From: SHVO01 sp050250575
GTDB taxonomy: Bacteria > Pseudomonadota > Alphaproteobacteria > Rhodospirillales > Rhodospirillaceae
DNA: 64,000 bases
Assembly (NCBI GenBank): GCA_050250575.1
Contig: JBFWOJ010000010.1
Span: 1 to 64,000, forward strand
Reading direction: 5' to 3'
Shown here one piece after another: positions 8,542-17,419 of this stretch (its first letter is position 1; every line of letters starts with the position of its first letter). Below the pieces are notes generated by a model. It was not told where the DNA came from. It saw only the letters and a program-made list of their open reading frames with translations, and searched no databases. The position numbers and the translations under genes are program-made.

Positions 8542-9792
8542 ATGAATACAATCATGCGGGACATAGCTGCTGGACCGACACCGTTGCTCGAGAACAAACG
8601 CATTCTTCTGATCGTCGCCGGCGGCATCGCCGCCGTGAAGGTGCCGGACCTGATCCGGCGCCTGCGGGAGCGCGGCGCATCGGTACGGTGCATCCTGACC
8701 AAGGGCGGGGCGCAGTTCGTCACGCCGCTGACGCTGGCCTCGCTGTCGGGCGAAAAGTGCTATCAGGACTTGTTCTCACTCACCGACGAGGCGGAGATGG
8801 GTCATATCCGCCTGTCGCGCGAAGCCGACGTCATCCTGGTCGCACCCGCGACCGCCGACATCATGGCGAAAATGACGGCCGGCCTGGCCGACGATCTCGC
8901 GACCACGGCGCTTCTGGCGACCGACAAACCGGTGATGATCGCGCCGTCCATGAACGTGATGATGTGGACGCATCCGGCGACGCAAGCGAACCTGCAGACG
9001 CTGCAGTCGCGCGACGTGCGCATCGTCGGGCCCGGCGCGGGCGATCTCGCCTGCGGCGAGGTCGGCGACGGGCGCATGGCCGAAGTGTCCGAGATCATCG
9101 CCGCGCTGGCGCGCTTCTTTGCCAAGGCCCAGAACCGCGGACCGCTCTCGGGCTTCAAGGCGCTGGTGACCAGCGGTCCGACCCATGAGCCGATCGATCC
9201 CGTGCGCTATATCGCCAATCGTTCGTCGGGCAAGCAGGGCCATGCCATTGCCGCGGCGCTGAACGAGATGGGCGCGCAAGTCACTCTGGTATCGGGCCCG
9301 ACGCAGGAGCCGGACCCCGACGGCGTCACGGTGGTTCATGTGGAGACCGCCGCACAGATGCTGAAAGCCTGCCAGGGCGCCCTGCCGGTGGAGATCGCCG
9401 TCTGCGCGGCCGCGGTCGCCGATTGGGCGGTTGAAGAGGCCGGACAGAAATTGAAAAAAGGCGCCGCCGCGCCCGCGCTCAAGCTCGCGCCCAACCCGGA
9501 CATCCTCGGGATCCTCGCCTCGCCCTCGAAGAGCCGACCCGCGCTGGTGATCGGCTTCGCGGCCGAGACGGAGAACCTGGTCGAGAACGCGAAGAAGAAA
9601 CGCGCCGCCAAGAACGCCGACTGGATCGTCGCCAACGACGTGTCGGCCCGCGCCGGCACCTTCGGCGGCGACAGCAATACCGTTCATCTCGTGACCGCCG
9701 ACGGCGTCGAGAACTGGCCGACCTTGAAAAAGCGCGCCGTCGCCGAACGCCTCGCCGAGCGCATCGCAAAGTTCGTTGAAAGACATTTATAG
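8542..9792 (+). CDS. coaBC: Bifunctional phosphopantothenoylcysteine decarboxylase / phosphopantothenate-cysteine ligase
   Basis: CoaBC makes 4'-phosphopantetheine in coenzyme A synthesis. The N-terminal flavoprotein domain (CoaC) starts KRILLIVAGGIAAVKVPDLIRRL and contains ATADIMAKMTAGLADDLATTALLA and the PSMNVMMW segment. The C-terminal CoaB domain starts near GFKALVTSGPTHEPIDPVRYIANRSSG and holds AAVADWA and the lysine-rich KLKKG. At 416 aa it is full length. An internal ATG four codons later is an equally possible start. dut follows 9 bp downstream. Confidence 0.96.
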   Translation: MNTIMRDIAAGPTPLLENKRILLIVAGGIAAVKVPDLIRRLRERGASVRCILTKGGAQFVTPLTLASLSGEKCYQDLFSLTDEAEMGHIRLSREADVILVAPATADIMAKMTAGLADDLATTALLATDKPVMIAPSMNVMMWTHPATQANLQTLQSRDVRIVGPGAGDLACGEVGDGRMAEVSEIIAALARFFAKAQNRGPLSGFKALVTSGPTHEPIDPVRYIANRSSGKQGHAIAAALNEMGAQVTLVSGPTQEPDPDGVTVVHVETAAQMLKACQGALPVEIAVCAAAVADWAVEEAGQKLKKGAAAPALKLAPNPDILGILASPSKSRPALVIGFAAETENLVENAKKKRAAKNADWIVANDVSARAGTFGGDSNTVHLVTADGVENWPTLKKRAVAERLAERIAKFVERHL

Positions 9793-9801
9793 GATTTACG
9801 A

Positions 9802-10257
9802 GTGGCCATCGTCGTCTCGGTCTCGATCAAGCGCCTCGACCACGCTAAGGACCTTCCCCTTCCCACCTATCAGACCAGCCAATCCGCCGGCATGGACCTG
9901 TGCGCCGCCGTCACGAGCGATGTGGTGATCGAACCGGGCGCCTACACCATGGTTCCGACGGGCTATGCCATCGCGCTGCCCGCGGGATTTGAAGCGCAGG
10001 TGCGCCCGCGCTCCGGCCTTGCCGCAAAGAACGGCGTCACCGTGCTCAACAGTCCGGGCACGATCGACGCGGACTACCGCGGCGAAGTGAGCGTGATCCT
10101 GATCAACCACGGCAGGGCCGCCTTCACCGTGACGCGCGGCATGCGCATCGCGCAGATGGTCGTGGCGCCCGTGCGCACCGTGATGCTCGAGGAGAAAGAG
10201 AACCTCGACGATACCGCCCGCGGCGCCGGCGGCTTCGGCTCGACCGGACGCCACTAG
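9802..10257 (+). CDS. dut: Deoxyuridine 5'-triphosphate nucleotidohydrolase (dUTPase)
   Basis: dUTPase hydrolyses dUTP to dUMP, keeping uracil out of DNA and feeding dTMP synthesis. The 151-aa trimer-type protein has the five motifs in order: SAGMDLCAA, RPRSGLAAKNGVTVLN, GTIDADYRGEV, RIAQMVV, and the C-terminal GAGGFGSTGRH arm that closes over the active site. It starts with GTG at 9802. The pairing coaBC-dut is common in proteobacteria. The next gene starts 5 bp later. Confidence 0.97.
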   Translation: MAIVVSVSIKRLDHAKDLPLPTYQTSQSAGMDLCAAVTSDVVIEPGAYTMVPTGYAIALPAGFEAQVRPRSGLAAKNGVTVLNSPGTIDADYRGEVSVILINHGRAAFTVTRGMRIAQMVVAPVRTVMLEEKENLDDTARGAGGFGSTGRH

Positions 10258-10262
10258 AAGAG

Positions 10263-11063
10263 ATGGATTTCAGCGAAGCCCAGATTCACCGCTACGCCCG
10301 GCATATCCTGCTGCGCGAGGTGGGCGGGGTCGGTCAGGAAAAACTTCTAAAATCGCGCGTGTTGCTGGTGGGCGCCGGCGGCCTCGGATCGCCGCTGCTG
10401 CTCTACCTCGCCGCCGCCGGTGTCGGCACCATCGGGATCATCGACGACGACGTGGTGGACCTCTCCAACCTTCAGCGCCAGATCGCGCACACGACGGACC
10501 GCATCGGCACGGCCAAGGTCCGCAGCGCCGGCCTTGCCGCGGCCGCGATCAATCCCGAGGTCAAGGTGCGCGAGTACAAAGGCCGGCTGTCCGCCGACAA
10601 CATCGCGCCTTTGCTCGCCGACTATGACCTCGTCGCCGACGGCAGCGATAATTTCCCGACGCGTTTTCTCGTCAACGACGCGTGCTTCTTGGCGAAGAAG
10701 ACCCTGGTTTCGGCCGCGGTGCTGCGCTTCGACGGCCAGCTTTCGACCTTCAAGCCGCACGCCGGGGGCCCCTGCTATCGCTGCCTCTATCCTGAAGCGC
10801 CGCCGCCCGGCGAAGTGCCGAGCTGCGATCAGGCCGGCATCCTCGGCGCCGTCGCGGGGGTGCTCGGCACGCTGCAGGCGACCGAGGTGCTGAAGGAGCT
10901 GCTCGGCATCGGCGAGAGCATGGCTGGCCGGCTGCTCATCTATGATGCTCTTTCCACGGCCATGCGCATGGTGAAGGTGAAGCCCGATCCGGAATGTGCG
11001 CTGTGCGGGCCAAAGCCGACGTTCACGGACCTCAGCCACCACCTAACGCATTCGAAATCCTGA
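10263..11063 (+). CDS. HesA/MoeB/ThiF family E1-like adenylyltransferase
   Basis: Proteins of this family adenylate the C-terminal Gly-Gly of a sulfur-carrier protein (MoaD or ThiS). The 266-aa product shows the nucleotide-binding loop VGAGGLGSPLLLYLAAAGVG, the IDDDVVDLSNLQRQ motif with the conserved Arg, GSDNFPTR, and two zinc-binding pairs, CYRCLYP and CALCGP. It lacks the C-terminal rhodanese domain of longer MoeBR proteins. Whether it serves molybdopterin or thiamine synthesis cannot be told here, since no moa or thi genes are adjacent. Confidence 0.88.
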   Translation: MDFSEAQIHRYARHILLREVGGVGQEKLLKSRVLLVGAGGLGSPLLLYLAAAGVGTIGIIDDDVVDLSNLQRQIAHTTDRIGTAKVRSAGLAAAAINPEVKVREYKGRLSADNIAPLLADYDLVADGSDNFPTRFLVNDACFLAKKTLVSAAVLRFDGQLSTFKPHAGGPCYRCLYPEAPPPGEVPSCDQAGILGAVAGVLGTLQATEVLKELLGIGESMAGRLLIYDALSTAMRMVKVKPDPECALCGPKPTFTDLSHHLTHSKS

Positions 11064-11132
11064 TTTAAACGGGCAAGCCTTGCCCCGGCGCGGGTTTAGG
11101 CTTACTTCCCCGGCGATAGTTTTGGTTTGGTC

Positions 11133-11175
11133 GCATTTTCTATGCCAAACCGGTTCCCACTTTGGCGGAAAATGC
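11133..11175. repeat. Palindromic intergenic repeat of rhizobial type
   Basis: A 43-bp imperfect palindrome: the left arm GCATTTTC...GCCAAA (11133-11149) pairs with the right arm TTTGGC...GAAAATGC (11161-11175), around the centre CCGGTTCCCAC. The AAACCGGTTcCCACTTT core with GCATTTTC/GAAAATGC ends resembles dispersed palindromes I recall from Rhizobiales genomes. It ends 3 bp before the rlmN start, so it lies in the rlmN leader. It is the only copy I found in this window. Confidence 0.65.
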
Positions 11176-11178
11176 TCC

Positions 11179-12348
11179 GTGTCCCCAGACACCGCGCCTT
11201 TACTCCTCGACACCCGCACCAACCTCGTCGGTCTTTCCCGCGAGGCTCTGACGGCTGCGCTGGTGGAGCAAGGGGAGAAGCCGTTCCGCGCCAAACAGGT
11301 CTGGCACTGGATCTATCACCGCGGCGCGACCGATTTCGCGCAGATGACGGATCTCTCCAAGGACCTGCGCACCAAACTCGAAAAACATTTCGTGGTCGCG
11401 CGGCCCATCATCGCGCGCGAGCAGACCTCGGTGGACCGCACGCGCAAATGGCTGATGCAGTTCAGCGACGGCCAGAAGGCCGAAGCCGTGTTCATTCCCG
11501 AGGAGGACCGCGGCGCCGTCTGCATCTCCTCGCAAGTGGGCTGCACACTGACCTGCCGCTTCTGCCATACCGGCACGCAGCGCCTGGTGCGCAACCTCAC
11601 CCCCGCGGAAATCGTCGGCCAGTTCATGGTGGCGCGCGATTCCTACCAGGAATGGCCAACGCCGACGGACGAGCGCCGCATGCTGTCGAACATCGTCATG
11701 ATGGGCATGGGCGAGCCGCTCTACAATTTCGAGAATGTCGCCACCGCCTTGAAGATCATCATGGCCGACGACGGCATCGCGGTGGGCAAGCGCCGCATCA
11801 CATTGTCGACTTCGGGGGTCGTGCCGGAAATCCGCCGCTGCGGCGAGGAGCTCGGCGTCAACCTTGCCATCTCGCTGCACGCGCCCGATGACGACACGCG
11901 CTCGGCGATCATGCCGATCAACAAGAAGTACCCGCTGAAGGAGCTGATGCAGGCGTGCCGCGACTATCCGCCCGCCAGCAACGCCCGGCGCATCACCTTT
12001 GAATATGTGATGCTGAAGGGCATCAACGATACGCCGGCCCATGCGCGGGCGCTGATCAAGCTGGTGAAGGATATTCCCTGCAAGTTCAACCTGATCCCCT
12101 TCAATCCATGGCCGGGCACGCCTTACGAATGCTCCGATGAGGCAACCATCGCGGCTTTCGGCCAGATCCTGTGGGATGCGGGTTTCACCGCGCCGGTGCG
12201 CACCCCGCGCGGACGCGACATTCTCGCCGCCTGCGGCCAGCTCAAGACGGACAGCGAGCGGCTGTCGGCGAAGGAAAAGCGCCTGCGGGAGGCGCAGGAC
12301 GCCGAACAGGCCAAGGTCGCCTGGGCGGAGAAAGAGGCCGCCCTCTAG
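11179..12348 (+). CDS. rlmN: 23S rRNA (adenine2503-C2)/tRNA methyltransferase RlmN
   Basis: RlmN is a radical-SAM enzyme that methylates A2503 of 23S rRNA and A37 of some tRNAs. The radical-SAM cluster motif is CTLTCRFC (C-x3-C-x2-C); other landmarks are GMGEPLYNFENV, LSTSGVVPEIRR, LAISLHAPDD, FEYVMLKGIND and the late PVRTPRGRDILAACGQL with the acceptor cysteine. I choose a GTG start at 11179 (389 aa, normal length). The open frame extends to 11080, but that part overlaps a palindromic repeat and shows no family similarity. Confidence 0.95.
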   Translation: MSPDTAPLLLDTRTNLVGLSREALTAALVEQGEKPFRAKQVWHWIYHRGATDFAQMTDLSKDLRTKLEKHFVVARPIIAREQTSVDRTRKWLMQFSDGQKAEAVFIPEEDRGAVCISSQVGCTLTCRFCHTGTQRLVRNLTPAEIVGQFMVARDSYQEWPTPTDERRMLSNIVMMGMGEPLYNFENVATALKIIMADDGIAVGKRRITLSTSGVVPEIRRCGEELGVNLAISLHAPDDDTRSAIMPINKKYPLKELMQACRDYPPASNARRITFEYVMLKGINDTPAHARALIKLVKDIPCKFNLIPFNPWPGTPYECSDEATIAAFGQILWDAGFTAPVRTPRGRDILAACGQLKTDSERLSAKEKRLREAQDAEQAKVAWAEKEAAL

Positions 12349-12404
12349 CCTTTATCGACGGACGCCGTAGAGCGGCCCAGCCGTACATCCGGGGGGACTG
12401 CGGC

Positions 12405-13203
12405 ATGACGTCTTCGTCCGATCCGCTGCGTATCGCCTACACGGGCCTGCCCCCTGTGCGAGGCCCCGTCGTTCACATTGGAAACCGTCGGCGATTGCCC
12501 GCGCCATGCGCTCTACAAGCGCGAGTTTTCGCCGCGCATCCGGTGGATGCGCTGTGCGTCCTGCGGGCATCGCTTCACCGACGGCTATTTCACGCCTGAG
12601 GCCGCGGCGCTGATCTTCAGTCAGACCAAGATCGACCAGCGCGTCGGCCACGATAGCGAACGCCAGCGCGCGATCGCCTCGATGATGGTCGAGAAACTAT
12701 TGCCTTGTGCCGCGAAGGGAACCTGGCTCGACGTCGGCCTCGGCAAGGCCGCGCTGCTGTTCACGGTGCAGGAGTATGGGGTTCACGCCCGTCGGCGTGG
12801 ACGTGCGCGCCGACAATGTCGCGGCGCCGAAGAAGTTCGGTATCGAGGGTCACGCCTGCGATCTGGAAAGCCTCGCGCTCGAGCGTCCGTGCGGCGTCAT
12901 CAGCCTGGCCGACGTGCTCGAACATATGCCGTTTCCGAAACGCGGCCTGAAGGCCGCGCACGGCTTGCTGGCGGACGGCGGACTCGCGCTGATCTCGATG
13001 CCCAACAGCGAGACCGCCCTGTGGCGCGTGCTCAGCGATTCCTCCACCAACCCTTTTGGGGAGAGCTCGAGCACCATCACAATTTCTCCCGCACCCGGCT
13101 CTACAGCCTGCTCGGCGAAATGGGCTTCGAGCCCGTGAAGTACGGCGTCGGCATGCGGTACCGCGCCTGCATGGAAGTCATCGCGCGGAAAACGCCGGGT
13201 TAA
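12405..13203 (+). pseudogene. Class I SAM-dependent methyltransferase, interrupted by three single-base frameshifts
   Basis: The parts of one protein lie in shifting frames. From the ATG at 12405 it reads MTSSSDPLRIAYTG, then after a +1 shift near 12447 CPLCEAPSFTLETVG and a zinc-ribbon-like pair (CASCGHRF) up to FTVQEYG. After another +1 shift in a GGGG run near 12777 it continues GFTPVGVDVRADN and LADVLEHMPFPKRGLKAAHGLL. After a -1 shift near 13051 it ends WGELEHHHNFSRTRLYSLLGEMGF to the stop at 13203. The SAM motif (WLDVGLGKAALLF) and post-motif are present. All three shifts are at short homopolymers, so real decay and sequencing error are both possible. Substrate unknown. Confidence 0.75.
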
Positions 13204-13264
13204 GGGCCGTTCGCCATAGCGTGCCGCGTTAGTTTTTATCTGCTCTTTTCCACGTAACCGTCCC

Positions 13265-13292
13265 TTGCAGGCGGGGCGCCTCGCCCTATACT
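13265..13292 (+). promoter_or_regulatory. Predicted promoter of argG
   Basis: TTGCAG (13265-13270) and TATACT (13287-13292) are separated by 16 bp and lie 40 bp upstream of the argG ATG, in an otherwise non-coding 128-bp gap. Confidence 0.7.
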
Positions 13293-13331
13293 GCGCGCCG
13301 AATTCAAAAGGCGTTTGAGGATTGCTCACAC

Positions 13332-14540
13332 ATGGCGAAAGCAAGAAAAGTCGTCCTGGCGTATTCGGGCGGCCTCGACACCTCGATCATCCTGCGCTGG
13401 CTGCAGGTGGAGAAGAACTGCGAGGTCGTCACGTTCACGGCCGATATCGGACAGGGCGAGGAGCTGGAGCCGGCGCGCAAGAAGGCCGAGCTTCTGGGGA
13501 TCAAGCAGATCTTCATCGAGGACCTGAAAGAGGAGTTCGTGCGGGACTTCGTTTTCCCGATGTTCCGCGCCAACGCCCTCTATGAAGGCGTGTACCTGCT
13601 GGGCACCTCCATCGCCCGGCCGCTGATCGCCAAGCGTCAGGTGGAGATCGCCATCGAAACCGGCGCGGACGCCATCGCGCATGGCGCCACGGGCAAGGGC
13701 AACGACCAGGTCCGCTTTGAGCTCACCGCTTACGCACTCAAGCCGGATATCAAGGTGATCGCGCCGTGGCGCGAGTGGGACCTGACCTCGCGCGCCTCGC
13801 TGATCGCCTACGCCGAGCAGCACCAGATCCCGATCCCCACCGACAAGCGCGGCGAAGCGCCCTATTCGATGGACGCGAACCTCCTGCACATCTCTTACGA
13901 GGGTAAGGCGCTCGAGGATCCCTGGGTGGAACCGGACGAAGAGATGTTCCGCCTCACCGTGTCGCCGGAAAAGGCACCGAACAGTCCCGAGTATGTGGAG
14001 ATCGAGTTCATCAAGGGCGATGCTGTGGCGGTGAACGGCAACAGCCTGACGCCGGCAAAGTTGCTCGCCAAACTGAACGAGATCGCCGGACGCCACGGCG
14101 TGGGCCGGCTCGATCTTGTGGAAAACCGCTACGTCGGCATGAAGAGCCGCGGCGTTTACGAGACGCCCGGCGGCACGGTGCTGCACATCGCGCACCGGGC
14201 GATCGAGAGCATCACCCTCGACCGCGAAGCCATGCATCTCAAGGACGAGTTGATGCCGCGTTATGCCAAGCTGGTTTACACCGGCTATTGGTTCGCGCCC
14301 GAACGGGAAATGCTGCAGGCGGCCATCGACCAGACCCAAACGCGGGTGAACGGCGTCGTTCGCCTGAAGCTGTTCAAGGGCCAGGCCAGCGTCGTCGGGC
14401 GGAAGTCGCCCAACAGCCTCTACCGCATGGACTATGTGACCTTCGAAGAGGACTCGGTCTACAACCAGTTCGACGCCGAGGGCTTCATCAAGCTGAACGC
14501 GCTGCGCTTGCGCCTCGGCAAGATGGCGCAGGGGAAATAG
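13332..14540 (+). CDS. argG: Argininosuccinate synthase
   Basis: ArgG condenses citrulline and aspartate with ATP to argininosuccinate, the penultimate step of arginine synthesis. The 402-residue product begins MAKARKVVLAYSGGLDTSII with the PP-loop SGGLDTS at residues 12-18, and carries GATGKGNDQVRFE, the citrulline/aspartate site residues around ENRYVGMKSRGVYETPGG, and SLYRMDYVTFEED. It has its own promoter and is not linked to other arg genes here. Confidence 0.97.
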   Translation: MAKARKVVLAYSGGLDTSIILRWLQVEKNCEVVTFTADIGQGEELEPARKKAELLGIKQIFIEDLKEEFVRDFVFPMFRANALYEGVYLLGTSIARPLIAKRQVEIAIETGADAIAHGATGKGNDQVRFELTAYALKPDIKVIAPWREWDLTSRASLIAYAEQHQIPIPTDKRGEAPYSMDANLLHISYEGKALEDPWVEPDEEMFRLTVSPEKAPNSPEYVEIEFIKGDAVAVNGNSLTPAKLLAKLNEIAGRHGVGRLDLVENRYVGMKSRGVYETPGGTVLHIAHRAIESITLDREAMHLKDELMPRYAKLVYTGYWFAPEREMLQAAIDQTQTRVNGVVRLKLFKGQASVVGRKSPNSLYRMDYVTFEEDSVYNQFDAEGFIKLNALRLRLGKMAQGK

Positions 14541-14599
14541 ACATCGCCGCGCAAGCCGGGCATGGTTGCCGGAATCCGCAACCTGCCCGAGGTGCCGGC

Positions 14600-15364
14600 G
14601 TGAGTTTCATTCATTCGTCCGTCGAAGACCGGATCCTGACGATCCGCTTCAACCGACCGGACAAGAAGAACGCCATCCTGCGTTCGATGTATGCGGACGC
14701 CGCCGCGGCGATGCGCGCCGCGCAGGACGACGCCAACGTGCGCGTGGCGGTGATCACCGGCGAAGGCGGATGTTTCACCGCCGGCAACGACCTCAAGGAT
14801 TTCCTGGAGGTGCCGCCGGTGAATGAGGATGCCGAAGTCTTCCAGTTCATGTTCGCGCTGTCGTCCTTCACCAAGCCGGTGATCGCGGCGGTGAACGGCC
14901 TTGCGATCGGCATCGGCACCACGCTCCTGTTCCATTGCGATCTTGCTTACGCCGTGCCGGAAACGACCTTCCAGATGCCTTTCATCAATCTGGGCGTGGT
15001 GCCCGAGTTCGCCTCCTCGCTGCTGGCGCCGCGCCTGTTCGGGCGCGCGGCGGCCTCGGAGCTTCTGCTGCTCGGCGAACCCTTCGGCGCGGAGCGTGCC
15101 AAGGAGATCGGGCTGATCAATGCCGTAGTGCCGGCGGCCGACCTGGCCGCGACGGTCGGCGCCAAGGCCAAGGCGCTGGCGGCCAAGCCGCCGGGCGCGC
15201 TGCGCGACGCGAAAGCCCTGATGCTCGCCAACGCCGCGGAGATCCGAAAGTGCATCGTCACGGAAGCAAGAATCTTCGGAGAGAGATTGCAGACGCCCGA
15301 GTTCAAAGAGGCCGCAACGGCGTTCTTTGAGAAGCGTGCCCCCGATTTCTCGCGTTTCAGCTGA
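14600..15364 (+). CDS. Enoyl-CoA hydratase/isomerase family protein
   Basis: A crotonase-fold protein of 254 aa. It shows the first oxyanion-hole segment (RVAVITGEGGCFTAGNDLKDF), the second (KPVIAAVNGLAIGIGTTLLFHCDLAYA), and the typical PFINLGVVPEFASSLLAPRLFG stretch. The catalytic Glu pair of true hydratases is only partly represented, so an isomerase role (as in PaaG/ECI relatives) is possible. Start is GTG at 14600, six bases after a GAGGTG ribosome site; the frame is open further upstream into argG but without family similarity. The stop overlaps the next ATG. Confidence 0.85.
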   Translation: MSFIHSSVEDRILTIRFNRPDKKNAILRSMYADAAAAMRAAQDDANVRVAVITGEGGCFTAGNDLKDFLEVPPVNEDAEVFQFMFALSSFTKPVIAAVNGLAIGIGTTLLFHCDLAYAVPETTFQMPFINLGVVPEFASSLLAPRLFGRAAASELLLLGEPFGAERAKEIGLINAVVPAADLAATVGAKAKALAAKPPGALRDAKALMLANAAEIRKCIVTEARIFGERLQTPEFKEAATAFFEKRAPDFSRFS

Positions 15365-16206
15365 TGCACATCAATTTTTCTTTCCTCGACCTCGCCGATG
15401 TCGAGCCGCTGACCATCGTCGACGTGGGCGCGGCATCCCTCGACAAAGCCGATCCGTATCACGTGCTCGCCGAACGCACCGCTTCGCATATCATCGGCTT
15501 CGAGCCCGACCACAAGATCTGCGCCGCCCTCAATGCCGCGGGCAAGCTGCGGCATTCCTATTTTCCTTTTGCGATCGGGGCCGGCGGCCCGGCCAAGCTG
15601 CACGTCACGCGCGCGGGCGCGAACAGCTCGCTCTATGCGCCCAACGCCGACCTCCTCAAGCATTTCACCTCGCTGGCCGACATGCTGGTGGTCGAGCAGC
15701 AGCGTCATGTCGAGACTCACCGTCTCGACGACGTCGTCGGAACGAAGGAAATCGATTTCCTAAAGATCGACGTGCCCGGCGGCGAGATGGATGTCCTGAA
15801 GGGTGCGGCACGGCTGTTGCCGACCGCCCTTGCGGTGGAACTCGAGGTCGAGTTCCTGGCCATGTACCAGGGCGCGCCGCTGTTCGGGGACGTGGATGCG
15901 CATATGCGCGCCGCCGGATTCCAGCTTCACACCTTCCTCGACGTCTATCGGCCGGTTTACACGCCTTTTTCCGAAACAGGCGCGCGCGCAAGCCAGACAA
16001 TGTGGGCCGATGCTGTCTATGTGCCCGATGTGCGCCACCTTGGGCGCTTCAGCCGTGAGCGGCTGCTGAAGCTGGCCGCGCTCGCGCACGAGCTCTACGG
16101 ATCGATCGACCTGTGCGCCCACATCCTGAGCGAGATGCGCGGACGCGGCCTGGAGGCGCCGCTGGACGGTTACTTGAAGCGCTGCAGCGCGCTTCGGCGG
16201 ACTTAG
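15364..16206 (+). CDS. FkbM family methyltransferase
   Basis: FkbM-type enzymes are SAM-dependent O-methyltransferases acting on sugars or polyketides. The 280-aa product has IVDVGAASLDKADPY (motif I), IIGFEPDHKIC (motif II acidic residue), and the family block FLKIDVPGGEMDVLKGA. About 60 C-terminal residues (from FSRERLLKLAALAHELY) lie beyond the core domain. The ATG overlaps the stop of the hydratase gene (TGATG). Its stop codon overlaps that of convergent folD. Substrate unknown; a surface glycan is a reasonable guess. Confidence 0.85.
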   Translation: MHINFSFLDLADVEPLTIVDVGAASLDKADPYHVLAERTASHIIGFEPDHKICAALNAAGKLRHSYFPFAIGAGGPAKLHVTRAGANSSLYAPNADLLKHFTSLADMLVVEQQRHVETHRLDDVVGTKEIDFLKIDVPGGEMDVLKGAARLLPTALAVELEVEFLAMYQGAPLFGDVDAHMRAAGFQLHTFLDVYRPVYTPFSETGARASQTMWADAVYVPDVRHLGRFSRERLLKLAALAHELYGSIDLCAHILSEMRGRGLEAPLDGYLKRCSALRRT

Positions 16207-17114
16207 GTTTTCGCCGGGAGGCGCGAGGGGATCGCGACATCGCTGATACCGCGCTGCATACAGGCCGCCTTCAAGGTATTCACCATCAGACAGGCGATGG
16301 TCATCGGCCCGACCCCGCCGGGCACCGGGGTGATGGCGCCGGCGACCCTGGACGCCTCGGCATAATTCACGTCACCGCGCAGGCGCCGCTTGCCGTCGGG
16401 ACTGGGGATCGGATTGATTCCGACGTCGATGACGGTGGCGCCGGGTTTGATCCAGTCGCCGCGGATCATCTCGAGCTTGCCGACGGCCGCGACGAGGATG
16501 TCCGCCGTACGGCACACATCGGCGAGGTTCCTGGTGCGCGAGTGGGCGACGGTGACCGTACAGTTCTCGTTGAGAAGCAGCAGCGCCACCGGCTTGCCCA
16601 CCAGGATCGAGCGCCCGATCACAACCGCGTTCTTGCCCGCGAGATCGCCCAGAACATCCTTGAGCAGCATGATGCAGCCGAGCGGCGTGCACGAGACCAG
16701 CGTATCGGCGCCCGCGACGAGGCGGCCTACGCTCTCCGGATGCAAGCCATCGACATCCTTGGCCGGACTAATCGCGGTGATCACCTTTACCTGATCGAGA
16801 TGCTTGGGCAGCGGCATCTGCACGAGGATGCCGTTGACCGCCGGATCGGCGTTGAGCTTCCTGATCAGCGCCTGGAGTTCGTCCTGCGTGGTTTCGGCCT
16901 TGAGGTCGTGCTGAAACGAGGCCATGCCCAGCTCGACCGCGGTCTTCTGTTTGCTGGCCACATACACATGGCTCGCCGGGTCGTCGCCCACCAGCACCGT
17001 CGCAAGGCCAGGCGTGACGCCATGGCGCTTTTTCAGGTCGGCGACGGCCTTGGCGATGCCGTCCTTGAGGCGGCTTGAAGCCTCCTTGCCGTCGATGACG
17101 ATGGGCGAAGTCAT
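16203..17114 (-). CDS. folD: Methylenetetrahydrofolate dehydrogenase / methenyltetrahydrofolate cyclohydrolase
   Basis: FolD interconverts 5,10-methylene- and 10-formyl-tetrahydrofolate using NADP. The 303-residue product has the catalytic YVASKQKTAVELGM with its Lys, GILVQMPLPKHLD, the NADP loop VIGRSILVGKPVALLLL, and the C-terminal signature TPVPGGVGPMTIACL. I start at the ATG at 17114, which overlaps the upstream stop (ATGA); an ATG four codons earlier is possible. It is the last gene of yggT-DUF167-folD. Its TAA and the TAG of the convergent FkbM gene share bases. Confidence 0.95.
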   Translation of the reverse strand: MTSPIVIDGKEASSRLKDGIAKAVADLKKRHGVTPGLATVLVGDDPASHVYVASKQKTAVELGMASFQHDLKAETTQDELQALIRKLNADPAVNGILVQMPLPKHLDQVKVITAISPAKDVDGLHPESVGRLVAGADTLVSCTPLGCIMLLKDVLGDLAGKNAVVIGRSILVGKPVALLLLNENCTVTVAHSRTRNLADVCRTADILVAAVGKLEMIRGDWIKPGATVIDVGINPIPSPDGKRRLRGDVNYAEASRVAGAITPVPGGVGPMTIACLMVNTLKAACMQRGISDVAIPSRLPAKT

Positions 17115-17419
17115 GAGGACATCCATTGTTGGGCGACGCGTGCGAGCGCGTCCGCGTCACCGGTGAGCTTGAATACCTTGCGGCGGCCGGTTTCGCCAGC
17201 CGTCAGAGCGACGCTGCTTTTGGCGATGCCGAACGCGCCGGCGAGCAAGGCCGCGACGGCGGCATTGGCTTTTCCCTTATCGGCCGGCGCGGTGACGGCG
17301 ACCTTCAGCGCGAGGCCGTCGGGCGTGGGCATCGTTCCTTGAACCGCCGTCCGCGACGCCTTGGGCGTGACGCGCACGCTGACGATCAGTCCGTCCTCCG
17401 CCCTGCGGAAGAAACTCAC
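17111..17419 (-). CDS. DUF167 (YggU) family protein
   Basis: A 102-aa protein with the DUF167 signature: VSVRVTPKASRTAV near the N-terminus, LKVAVTAPADKGKANAAVAALLA and a C-terminal GETGRRKVFKLTGD. No biochemical function is firmly known. The GTG start overlaps the TGA stop of yggT (GTGA), and its own stop overlaps the folD ATG, so translation of the three genes is coupled. The yggT-yggU neighbourhood is widely conserved in proteobacteria. Confidence 0.9.
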   Translation of the reverse strand: MSFFRRAEDGLIVSVRVTPKASRTAVQGTMPTPDGLALKVAVTAPADKGKANAAVAALLAGAFGIAKSSVALTAGETGRRKVFKLTGDADALARVAQQWMSS

